Shown here one piece after another: positions 17,987 to 24,604 of a stretch of 64,000 nucleotides of DNA; within the stretch, counting starts at the first letter, position 1, and each line of letters starts with the position of its first letter. The translations under genes and the position numbers were made by a program. The stretch spans positions 7,928-71,927 of the forward strand of contig CAUQKV010000007.1 in assembly GCA_963518845.1 (NCBI GenBank), given 5' to 3'. Source of the stretch: JABCPE02 sp963518845 (GTDB taxonomy: Bacteria > Bacteroidota > Bacteroidia > Flavobacteriales > Weeksellaceae). Under the pieces are notes generated by a model. That model made no database searches. It saw only the letters and a list, made by a program, of their open reading frames with translations, and was not told the origin of the DNA.

Positions 17987-18436
17987 CTAACTTTTCGTTT
18001 TGCTGTCCATCACTATCGTTACAGGGCCGTCATTGAGGAGGGAGACTTTCATGTCTGCACCGAAAATTCCGCTCTCGGTTTTTAAGCCTGATTTCTTGAT
18101 GAGGTCTTTGAAATACTCAAACAGAGGAACAGCTTTTTCTGGTTTTGCGGCTTTTATAAAAGATGGACGATTTCCTTTTTTGTAATCGGCAAGCAGCGTA
18201 AACTGGCCTACACACAGTATTTCTCCATTTATATCTTTTACCGAGAGATTCATTTTCCCTTCCTCATCGCTGAAAATTCTCAAATCAATGATTTTCTTTG
18301 CGAGCCAGCCTGCATCTTCTTGGTAATCTTCTTCTTCCACGCCTACAAGGAGCAAAAGCCCTTTGGAGATTTCGCCAGTGATTTCATTATTTACTTTTAC
18401 GGAAGCTTCTGATACTCTTTGGATTACGATTTTCAT
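17987..18436 (-). CDS. dtd: D-aminoacyl-tRNA deacylase
   Basis: The 149-residue protein starts MKIVIQRVSEASVKVN, the family hallmark, and matches the usual length of about 145-150. It hydrolyses D-amino acids (and glycine on tRNA-Ala) from mischarged tRNA in the cytoplasm. The two substrate-binding blocks are visible: CVGQFTLLADYKKGNRPSF (the SQFTL-like motif, here GQFTL) and the cis Gly-Pro motif NDGPVTIVMDS. The gene lies 4 bases after the Rieske-like lipoprotein gene on the same strand and should share its transcript. Confidence 0.95.
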   Translation of the reverse strand: MKIVIQRVSEASVKVNNEITGEISKGLLLLVGVEEEDYQEDAGWLAKKIIDLRIFSDEEGKMNLSVKDINGEILCVGQFTLLADYKKGNRPSFIKAAKPEKAVPLFEYFKDLIKKSGLKTESGIFGADMKVSLLNDGPVTIVMDSKTKS

Positions 18437-18440
18437 AAGT

Positions 18441-18893
18441 TTAATAATATATTAAAAGTTCGCCCGTAGCGGCATTGTAACTATAATCATAAGATTTAGG
18501 AGGCAGTCCAGAGCCTTTTATAGGCGTTCCATCTTGTAAAATCCATTCAGCGCCGTCTTTTGGGCAGACGATTTTGATATTGTTTTGAACTTCCAGTGTA
18601 GTATTCGTGTCAGGGCAGAGGTGTGGCGCGTTTCGGTCATACACCTTGAAGCCAGTTCCTGTATTTACTACAATCAGTCCGCGTGTGCCACTCTGCTGTT
18701 CATTGATGTAAATCCAACCACCCATTGTGTTTAAATTTCTATAAGCAGGAAGATTAGTATACAGCTGAACATTGATAATCTGACTAGGAAAGCAGCCCAC
18801 GGTCTCGGCTCTACTTTCACAGGAAATAACAAGGGATAACAAACTGAAAACTAATAAAATAAAAAAGGCTTTTAATACGCTAAATATTTTCAT
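18441..18893 (-). CDS. Lipoprotein with degenerate Rieske-like domain
   Basis: The protein has about 150 residues with a lipoprotein signal ending LVISC (Cys25). The C-terminal part follows the Rieske [2Fe-2S] pattern in spacing and in the surrounding strands: FKVYDRNAPHLCP, then IVCPKDGAEWILQDGTPIKG and a final tyrosine-rich strand TGELLIYY. The canonical ligands are C-P-H and C-P-x-H. Here the first Cys is Ala89 and the second His is Asp113, so only His91 and Cys110 remain and a normal cluster cannot form. I therefore call it a Rieske-fold lipoprotein of unknown role. The start is the ATG at 18893; the upstream in-frame start is a TTG. It is followed by dtd after 4 bases. Confidence 0.7.
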   Translation of the reverse strand: MKIFSVLKAFFILLVFSLLSLVISCESRAETVGCFPSQIINVQLYTNLPAYRNLNTMGGWIYINEQQSGTRGLIVVNTGTGFKVYDRNAPHLCPDTNTTLEVQNNIKIVCPKDGAEWILQDGTPIKGSGLPPKSYDYSYNAATGELLIYY

Positions 18894-18910
18894 AATCAGA
18901 AAAAATTTTT

Positions 18911-18918
18911 TATCTTTG
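18911..18918 (+). promoter_or_regulatory. -7 box TATCTTTG upstream of greA
   Basis: A perfect TAnnTTTG match 87 bases before the greA ATG. It leaves an untranslated leader of roughly 80 bases that contains the hairpin at 18948-18967. Confidence 0.5.
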
Positions 18919-18947
18919 TCCAAGTAAAGTTAGTTAAAATTTAAAAG

Positions 18948-18980
18948 TATCCGGCAAAGGTCGGATATTTTATTATTTAT
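18948..18980 (+). promoter_or_regulatory. Terminator-like hairpin in the greA leader
   Basis: TATCCG (18948-18953) pairs with CGGATA (18962-18967), followed by TTTTATTATTT. It lies between the greA promoter and start codon and could be an attenuator. Confidence 0.4.
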
Positions 18981-19005
18981 TTAACACAAATAAAAGAAAA
19001 AAATC

Positions 19006-19473
19006 ATGAATTATGTTACAAAAGAAGGCTTAGCAAAAATGAAGGCCGAGCTAGAGCAGTTGGAATCAATAGAGAGACCAAAAATCACTCAACAGATTGC
19101 AGAAGCAAGAGACAAAGGAGACCTTTCTGAAAATGCTGAGTATGATGCAGCAAAGGAAGCACAAGGACTTTTGGAGCTGAAAATATCCAAATTACAGGAT
19201 ATAATAGCAAATTCTAAAATCATAGAAGAAAACCAGATAGACACATCTAAAGTATCTATCCTTACGACTGTAAGACTAAAAAATAACGCAACCAAAGCCG
19301 AGCAGAAATTCACATTAGTTCCTGATAATGAGAGTGATCTGAAGGCTAATAAAATATCTGTAAATACTCCTATTGCCAAAGGGCTTTTAGGGAAGACTGT
19401 AGGCGAAATAGCAGAAATAGTGCTTCCTAATGGGAACAAACTTTCGTTCGAAGTTTTAGAAATTACAATTTAG
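19006..19473 (+). CDS. greA: Transcription elongation factor GreA
   Basis: The 155-residue protein rescues backtracked RNA polymerase by stimulating transcript cleavage. The N-terminal coiled coil (MNYVTKEGLAKMKAELEQL, then IAEARDKGDLSENAEYDAAK) contains the acidic tip DLSENAEYD that enters the polymerase secondary channel. The C-terminal FKBP-like domain ends KGLLGKTVGEIAEIVLPNG. Length and motifs are normal. The HIT gene follows after 48 bases and a terminator then closes the unit, so greA and the HIT gene likely share a transcript. The leader may be attenuated. Confidence 0.96.
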   Translation: MNYVTKEGLAKMKAELEQLESIERPKITQQIAEARDKGDLSENAEYDAAKEAQGLLELKISKLQDIIANSKIIEENQIDTSKVSILTTVRLKNNATKAEQKFTLVPDNESDLKANKISVNTPIAKGLLGKTVGEIAEIVLPNGNKLSFEVLEITI

Positions 19474-19521
19474 TCTTTTAGCTAAATTAAAATAAATAGT
19501 AAAACCTTAATAATCAATAAA

Positions 19522-19911
19522 ATGGCTTCAATTTTCACAAAAATAATCAATGGCGAAATTCCGTGCTACAAGATAGCAGAGGATGAACATCATTTGGCGT
19601 TTTTAGATATTATGCCGATAGCCAAAGGGCATACATTGGTAATTCCTAAAAAAGAAGTGGATTTTATTTTTGATATGGAAGAAGAGGAGCATAAAAGGCT
19701 CTGGGCATTTGCACAAGAAGTAGCCAAAAAAGTAAAAGCTGCGATTCCGTGTGTGAAAGTGGGCGTAGCCGTAGTAGGGCTGGAAGTTCCGCACACGCAT
19801 ATTCACCTCGTTCCTATCAACGAAATCAAAGATTTGAATTTTACTAATGAAAAACTGAAATTCACAGAAGAGGAATTCAGAGAAATTCAAAAAGCAATAA
19901 TAGGGCAATAA
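19522..19911 (+). CDS. HIT family protein (HinT-like nucleotide hydrolase)
   Basis: The 129-residue protein has the histidine-triad motif HTHIHLVP near residue 92 and the N-terminal pattern IFTKIINGEIPCYKIAEDE typical of HinT/PKCI-like members. Such proteins hydrolyse nucleoside phosphoramidates such as AMP-lysine in the cytoplasm. The middle motif FLDIMPIAKGHTLVIPKKE is also characteristic. It follows greA on the same strand and is closed by a terminator at 19925-19959. Confidence 0.93.
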   Translation: MASIFTKIINGEIPCYKIAEDEHHLAFLDIMPIAKGHTLVIPKKEVDFIFDMEEEEHKRLWAFAQEVAKKVKAAIPCVKVGVAVVGLEVPHTHIHLVPINEIKDLNFTNEKLKFTEEEFREIQKAIIGQ

Positions 19912-19924
19912 TCACTAAAATTAC

Positions 19925-19959
19925 AAACTTCAATAAATTCTTATTGGAGTTTATTTATT
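19925..19959 (+). terminator. Intrinsic terminator after the HIT gene
   Basis: AAACTTCAATAA (19925-19936) pairs with TTATTGGAGTTT (19941-19952) with one wobble, followed by ATTTATT. Confidence 0.65.
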
Positions 19960-19981
19960 CATAAAAACAAAAAAGAATTAG

Positions 19982-21172
19982 ATGAATCCTAACCAATGTT
20001 CCTTTTGTGGAAGAAATAAGAATGAGGTATCTGTTTTGGTCTCTGGTCAGAATGGGTTTATTTGCAACTACTGTATAGAGCAGGCTCACACCATAGTGAA
20101 AGAGACTGACGAGCAAGAAAATAAAAATCATTCATCTGTAAAAACTTCGGCTCAGCTAAAGAAACCGAGAGAAATCAAGGAATTTTTGGATGAATATGTA
20201 ATAGGGCAGGACCAAGCGAAAAAACAGCTTTCGATAGCGGTTTATAATCATTACAAAAGACTGGCTCACAATGCAGATGAAAATAAATCTGTAGAGATAG
20301 AGAAATCTAACATCATCATGGTGGGAGAGACAGGAACAGGAAAAACGCTCTTGGCTAAAACTATCGCCAGACAGCTGGAAGTTCCGTTCTGTATCGTAGA
20401 TGCTACGGTTCTTACAGAGGCAGGCTATGTAGGGGAGGATGTGGAAAGTATTCTGTCTAGACTGCTGATGGTGTCTGATTATGATGTAGAAAAAGCCGAA
20501 AGAGGCATCGTTTTTATAGATGAAATAGATAAAATCGCTAGAAAATCGGATAATCCGAGTTTGACTCGTGATGTATCTGGGGAAGGCGTTCAGCAGGGAC
20601 TTTTGAAACTTTTAGAAGGAAGTATTGTAAATGTACCGCCACAAGGAGGGAGAAAGCACCCAGACCAAAAATACATTCAGGTAAATACTCAGAACATTCT
20701 ATTCATCGCAGGAGGAGCGTTTGATGGTATCAAAGAAATCATTGAACGAAGAATGAACAAGCAGGCGATAGGTTTCAGTTCGGAGAAGACGAATAAGGTG
20801 GATGATGATTCCTATATTTTAGATAAATTGGATGCTACGGATTTGAGGAATTTTGGTCTTATCCCAGAACTTTTGGGGCGTTTCCCTATCGTGACACATT
20901 TGGATAAACTAGATGAAGCAACTATGCTCAGAATCCTAAGCGAGCCTAAAAACTCTATTATCAATCAGTTTATAGAACTATTCAGACTAGATGGAGTGGA
21001 GCTGAGTTTCACCGAAGGCGCTTTACAAAAAATAGTAAAAGAAACGATGGAAAAAGGTCTAGGAGCGAGAGGATTGAGAGGAACGACCGAAAAAGTTTTG
21101 GAAAAATACATGTATGACATAGACCAGCTCGGAGGTTCATTGGTCATAGATGAAAGCAAAATAGAATTTTAA
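19982..21172 (+). CDS. clpX: ATP-dependent Clp protease ATP-binding subunit ClpX
   Basis: The 396-residue AAA+ unfoldase feeds substrates to ClpP. The N-terminal zinc-binding domain has Cys6, Cys9, Cys28 and Cys31. Walker A is GETGTGKT, the pore loop is GYVGEDVES, Walker B is IVFIDEIDKIA and the sensor region is GARGLRGTTEKVL. The segment NPSLTRDVSGEGVQQGLLKLLEG is highly conserved. Length is normal for the phylum. The gene stands alone between two terminators; clpP is not adjacent, in contrast to many bacteria. Confidence 0.97.
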   Translation: MNPNQCSFCGRNKNEVSVLVSGQNGFICNYCIEQAHTIVKETDEQENKNHSSVKTSAQLKKPREIKEFLDEYVIGQDQAKKQLSIAVYNHYKRLAHNADENKSVEIEKSNIIMVGETGTGKTLLAKTIARQLEVPFCIVDATVLTEAGYVGEDVESILSRLLMVSDYDVEKAERGIVFIDEIDKIARKSDNPSLTRDVSGEGVQQGLLKLLEGSIVNVPPQGGRKHPDQKYIQVNTQNILFIAGGAFDGIKEIIERRMNKQAIGFSSEKTNKVDDDSYILDKLDATDLRNFGLIPELLGRFPIVTHLDKLDEATMLRILSEPKNSIINQFIELFRLDGVELSFTEGALQKIVKETMEKGLGARGLRGTTEKVLEKYMYDIDQLGGSLVIDESKIEF

Positions 21173-21191
21173 TATTCACATTAAAAAATAA

Positions 21192-21219
21192 AAAGCAGGA
21201 AATATTTCCTGCTTTATTA
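21192..21219. terminator. Bidirectional terminator between clpX and glyS
   Basis: A perfect palindrome AAAGCAGGAAAT / ATTTCCTGCTTT (21192-21215) has an A-run before it and a T-rich end after it, and separates the convergent clpX and glyS genes. Confidence 0.7.
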
Positions 21220-23013
21220 TTAAATCTTACTAAGTAAGTTTCTGAAATTCACTTTATTATCTATGATTTGTCTCAATTCAGAAACCGCTACACGCTCCTG
21301 CTCCATAGTATCGCGGTGTCTTATCGTTACCGTGTGGTCAGTCAGGGTGTCATGGTCTATGGTAATACAGAAAGGCGTTCCTATGGCATCCTGTCTTCTG
21401 TATCGCTTACCGATGCTATCTTTGTCTTCATAGATAAGATTGAAATCATATTTCAAATCATTGAAGATTTTTTCTGCATATTCTCCCATTCCATCTTTTT
21501 TCATCAGTGGTAAAATGGCAGCCTTTACAGGAGCAAGGGCTGGCGGCAAGGACAATACCGTTCTCTCCGAACCATCTTCTAAAACTTCATCTTTCAGGCA
21601 GTGAGAGAATAAAGCTAGGAATAATCGGTCTAATCCTACCGAAGTTTCCACCACATACGGAACATAGCTTTCGTTTCTTTCTGGGTCAAAATATTGTAAT
21701 TTTTTCCCTGAATATCTTTCGTGAGCCGAAAGGTCAAAATCCGTTCTGGAATGAATTCCTTCCAATTCTTTAAACCCAAATGGGAATTTGAATTCTATAT
21801 CCGCTGCTGCATTGGCATAGTGAGCCAGTTTTTCGTGGTCGTGGAATTTGTAGTTTTCCTCGCCAAGACCAAGGGCAAGGTGCCAGTTTAGTCTCTTTTG
21901 TTTCCATTCTTCATAGAATTTTAGTTCCGTTCCTGGCGGCACGAAAAACTGCATTTCCATTTGTTCAAATTCTCTCATTCTGAAAATAAACTGTCTCGCA
22001 ACAATCTCATTTCTAAATGCTTTACCAATCTGTGCAATCCCGAAAGGAAGTTTGTGGCGTGATGTTTTCTGAACATTCAGATAATTCACGAAAATCCCTT
22101 GCGCCGTTTCTGGACGAAGGTAAAGATCCATCGCGTTCTCGGCAGCAGCTCCTAATTTAGTCCCGAACATCAGGTTAAACTGTCTTACTTCTGTCCAGTT
22201 TTTAGAACCAGTGTCTGGGTCGGCTATTTCCAGTTCTTCTATCAGGGCTTTTACATCGGCTAGGTCGTTATTGTCCAGCGATTTAGCCATTCTGGAGAGG
22301 ATGTTTCTACTATTAAATAGTTTTTCGAAAATTCTGTCATTGGCTAAAATAAATTCTAAACAATTTGTTACAGCGGTAATAACAGCAGATTCATATTCAG
22401 TAGATGGAATGATTCCATGTTTAGTGGCAAGTTCAAATACCCACTCCTCATAAATTTTTTTTAATTCTTCATTATTCTCCCCTAAAAGTTGATTTATGCT
22501 TAACGCAGACAAGTAAGAAACTAACTTTTTAAATTCTTTTTTAAACTCACTATAATTAGTAATGATATAATTATTTTTATATACATTATAATAACTCTCA
22601 AAGTAAGCCTTACTCTCCGAAAAATCTTTAAAAGGAGATTCTTTTTTAGAAAAATCTTTTACTGCTTTATCTTCTAATTTAGCACAATAATCCTCAATCA
22701 AAACATCAGCACGGAAACGCTTTTTGCTGTCTTTGTTGTCTATCAGTGGGTCGTTGAAGGCATCCACATGCCCGCTCGCCTTCCAAATGGTAGGGTGCAT
22801 AAAGATAGCGCTGTCCAGCCCTACGATGTTTTCATTGAGCTGAATCATCGCTTTCCACCAATATTGTTTGATATTGTTTTTTAGTTCTATACCATTTTGT
22901 CCGTAGTCGTATATTGCAGAAAGTCCATCATAAATCTCACTAGAAGGGAAAATAAATCCATATTCCTTGGCGTGAGAAATCACTTTCTTAAAAACATCTT
23001 CTTGCTTTGCCAT
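21220..23013 (-). CDS. glyS: Glycine--tRNA ligase (eukaryote-like dimeric type) with unusual insertion
   Basis: The 597-residue enzyme charges tRNA-Gly. Class II motifs are clear: IAQIGKAFRNEIVARQFIFRM (motif 2 region), EMQFFVPPG, and SVGLDRLFLALF (motif 3), with a C-terminal anticodon-binding domain. Relatives I know are near 510 residues. The extra length sits between RFRADVLIEDYCAKLEDKA and RMAKSLDNNDLADVKALIEEL, about residues 118-238 (DNA about 22300-22662). That part is Lys/Asn/Tyr/Phe-rich, more AT-rich than the rest and unlike the usual linker. The reading frame is intact through it, so it is probably a real insertion. A -7 box sits at 23030-23037. Confidence 0.95.
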   Translation of the reverse strand: MAKQEDVFKKVISHAKEYGFIFPSSEIYDGLSAIYDYGQNGIELKNNIKQYWWKAMIQLNENIVGLDSAIFMHPTIWKASGHVDAFNDPLIDNKDSKKRFRADVLIEDYCAKLEDKAVKDFSKKESPFKDFSESKAYFESYYNVYKNNYIITNYSEFKKEFKKLVSYLSALSINQLLGENNEELKKIYEEWVFELATKHGIIPSTEYESAVITAVTNCLEFILANDRIFEKLFNSRNILSRMAKSLDNNDLADVKALIEELEIADPDTGSKNWTEVRQFNLMFGTKLGAAAENAMDLYLRPETAQGIFVNYLNVQKTSRHKLPFGIAQIGKAFRNEIVARQFIFRMREFEQMEMQFFVPPGTELKFYEEWKQKRLNWHLALGLGEENYKFHDHEKLAHYANAAADIEFKFPFGFKELEGIHSRTDFDLSAHERYSGKKLQYFDPERNESYVPYVVETSVGLDRLFLALFSHCLKDEVLEDGSERTVLSLPPALAPVKAAILPLMKKDGMGEYAEKIFNDLKYDFNLIYEDKDSIGKRYRRQDAIGTPFCITIDHDTLTDHTVTIRHRDTMEQERVAVSELRQIIDNKVNFRNLLSKI

Positions 23014-23029
23014 CGTTAAAAAATTTATG

Positions 23030-23037
23030 CAAAAATA
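23030..23037 (-). promoter_or_regulatory. -7 box TATTTTTG of glyS
   Basis: A TAnnTTTG match on the minus strand 16 bases before the glyS ATG, giving a short leader. Confidence 0.45.
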
Positions 23038-23067
23038 AGGATTTTAGTTTAATATTCTATACAAAAA

Positions 23068-23099
23068 AACACCCTCTGAATGGAGAGTGTTTTTTATTT
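23068..23099. terminator. Terminator hairpin between glyS and the secreted protein gene
   Basis: AACACCCTC and GAGAGTGTT pair with one mismatch; an A-run precedes and a T-run follows. In the minus direction it ends the transcript of the secreted protein gene before glyS. Confidence 0.6.
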
Positions 23100-23110
23100 T
23101 CAATGTTTTT

Positions 23111-23929
23111 TTATTCTAATTTTTTTAGGAAGTTATCTAATTGGGTTGTATAAGTAGTATTATTAGGTCCTATTCCTTCAGGCTGACCATTTTGATCAAA
23201 TTTAATTTCAGTGAAATTAACAGCATCTCTTTTACCTACCAATAGAGTAATTACCCAAGTACCATCTACTAGGTTTCCAATAGCAGTACTACCTGAAGTA
23301 AACTCATAAGAACCTATATTAGGATAATCTGCATATATACCCCAATTTGATCCAGTTTTCGTTAATAGTACTGTAGCAGGAGCTGTTGTAACACCATATT
23401 TATTACCACCATGGGCTACACTAGGAGTGTTGCTGCCTCCTCTCAGCATTACTATACCACCACTAGCAGGTGCTGGCATTTTGAAAGAGTAGCTCATAAT
23501 AGCTACGGCATATTTATTATAATCAATACCTGTATCAAATTTTCTAATATAGTCACCATTTACCTTATCAATAGTAAGGGTAAGGATACTCATATTGTGG
23601 ATAGGAAGCCCTTTGTATACATCACCTACTTTATCTACTACAAGAGGTCTGTAATCTGTGTAATTGGTAGTAGTTGCTGTATTTCCACCTAAGTCAGCAT
23701 CCATATCAGAACGAATATTCTTGCTATATATAGGTGCATCTACCAGCCTAAGAAGAGGTTTTCCATCATTAGCAGTAGAGTTTTTTATAGTTAGTGTTCT
23801 TGTAGGAATAGTGGTATTGATTCCTACTTTTTGTCCTGTTTTACCAGCAGCTTTTGTTTCATTAATAACTTGGGCATTTATAGATACTCCTCCCAATAAT
23901 AAACCTAATAGTAAAATTTTATTTGTCAT
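23111..23929 (-). CDS. Secreted protein of unknown function
   Basis: The protein has about 272 residues with a signal peptide MTNKILLLGLLLGGVSINAQ. The mature part begins with VINETKAAGKTGQKVGIN and continues TTIPTRTLTIKN, a style common in Chryseobacterium-type surface or exported proteins with a repeated 'VGIN' opening. The rest is rich in Gly, Thr, Asn and short strands and has no enzyme motif I recognise. No type IX secretion sorting domain is evident at the C-terminus (QLDNFLKKLE). The start at 23929 is supported by a -7 box (23949-23956) lying upstream; the longer form to 23989 would begin before that promoter. Confidence 0.65.
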   Translation of the reverse strand: MTNKILLLGLLLGGVSINAQVINETKAAGKTGQKVGINTTIPTRTLTIKNSTANDGKPLLRLVDAPIYSKNIRSDMDADLGGNTATTTNYTDYRPLVVDKVGDVYKGLPIHNMSILTLTIDKVNGDYIRKFDTGIDYNKYAVAIMSYSFKMPAPASGGIVMLRGGSNTPSVAHGGNKYGVTTAPATVLLTKTGSNWGIYADYPNIGSYEFTSGSTAIGNLVDGTWVITLLVGKRDAVNFTEIKFDQNGQPEGIGPNNTTYTTQLDNFLKKLE

Positions 23930-23948
23930 AAGTGTAAATTTAAGGTCG

Positions 23949-23956
23949 CAAATATA
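23949..23956 (-). promoter_or_regulatory. -7 box TATATTTG of the secreted protein gene
   Basis: A perfect match on the minus strand 19 bases upstream of the ATG at 23929. Confidence 0.5.
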
Positions 23957-24031
23957 CAATAAAAAATTAAAATGAAAAATTGAACACATAAACTATATCA
24001 ATTGTTACCATTGATAAAATTTAAGGAAGTA

Positions 24032-24520
24032 TTATTTTTGGATTTTTTTCATCATTTTCTCCACGAAGAGATAGGCAGCAGGGCAAATGATGGTGTTTTT
24101 AATCGTGAGATGATTGATTTGGTAGATTTTCTTGCGGTCGGTATGTGGATATTCACGGCAGGCTTTTGGGCGGATATCGTAGATAAGGCAGGTGTTATCC
24201 TCTGCAAGAAAAGGGCAGGGAAGGCATTGCAGCACCTTGTCATTGTCCTCATCTACGCGGAGATATTTCTTCTCAAAATCAGCAGGAGAAAGGCGCAAAT
24301 GTTTAGAAATCCGCTCTATGTCTTTTTCTGTAAAGAGTGGGCCTGTGGTTTTACAGCAGTTGGCACAGCTGAGACAATCTATCTCACTGAAAACTTCTTC
24401 ATGGGTGTCCAAAGTGATGTAGTCCAAGTTCTTAGGCGGTTTCTTTTTCAGGTTGTCTAAGAATTTTTTGTGCTCTTTTTGTTTGGCTAGTGCCTGTTTT
24501 TTATAAAAATCTAAATCCAA
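24032..24520 (-). CDS. YkgJ-family cysteine-cluster protein
   Basis: The protein has about 162 residues with the Cys pattern of the YkgJ family (CxxCxxCC type, PF03692): CLSCANCCKTTGPLFTEKD, then CLPCPFLAEDNTCLIYDIRP and ACREYPHTDR. Such proteins are thought to bind zinc or an Fe-S cluster; function is unknown. The longest frame starts at an ATG at 24550, but a perfect -7 box (TATTTTTG, 24540-24547) lies directly after that ATG. I place the start at the TTG at 24520, giving MDLDFYKKQALAKQ, which fits my memory of relatives beginning with a similar stretch. The exact start remains unsure. Confidence 0.8.
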   Translation of the reverse strand: MDLDFYKKQALAKQKEHKKFLDNLKKKPPKNLDYITLDTHEEVFSEIDCLSCANCCKTTGPLFTEKDIERISKHLRLSPADFEKKYLRVDEDNDKVLQCLPCPFLAEDNTCLIYDIRPKACREYPHTDRKKIYQINHLTIKNTIICPAAYLFVEKMMKKIQK

Positions 24521-24539
24521 TTTCTGCTCATTATTTTCG

Positions 24540-24547
24540 CAAAAATA
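24540..24547 (-). promoter_or_regulatory. -7 box TATTTTTG at the head of the YkgJ-like gene
   Basis: It overlaps the first codons of the longest possible frame, which argues for a shorter protein starting near 24520. Confidence 0.4.
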
Positions 24548-24552
24548 CATAA

Positions 24553-24585
24553 AAAAATCTACGAGAAAATTTCCCGTAGATTTTT
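24553..24585. terminator. Bidirectional terminator hairpin after the peptidase gene
   Basis: AAAAATCTACG (24553-24563) pairs with CGTAGATTTTT (24575-24585), with A and T runs on the outer sides. In the minus direction it ends the S46 peptidase transcript. Confidence 0.65.
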
Positions 24586-24604
24586 ATAATTGTTATGAAA
24601 AAAA

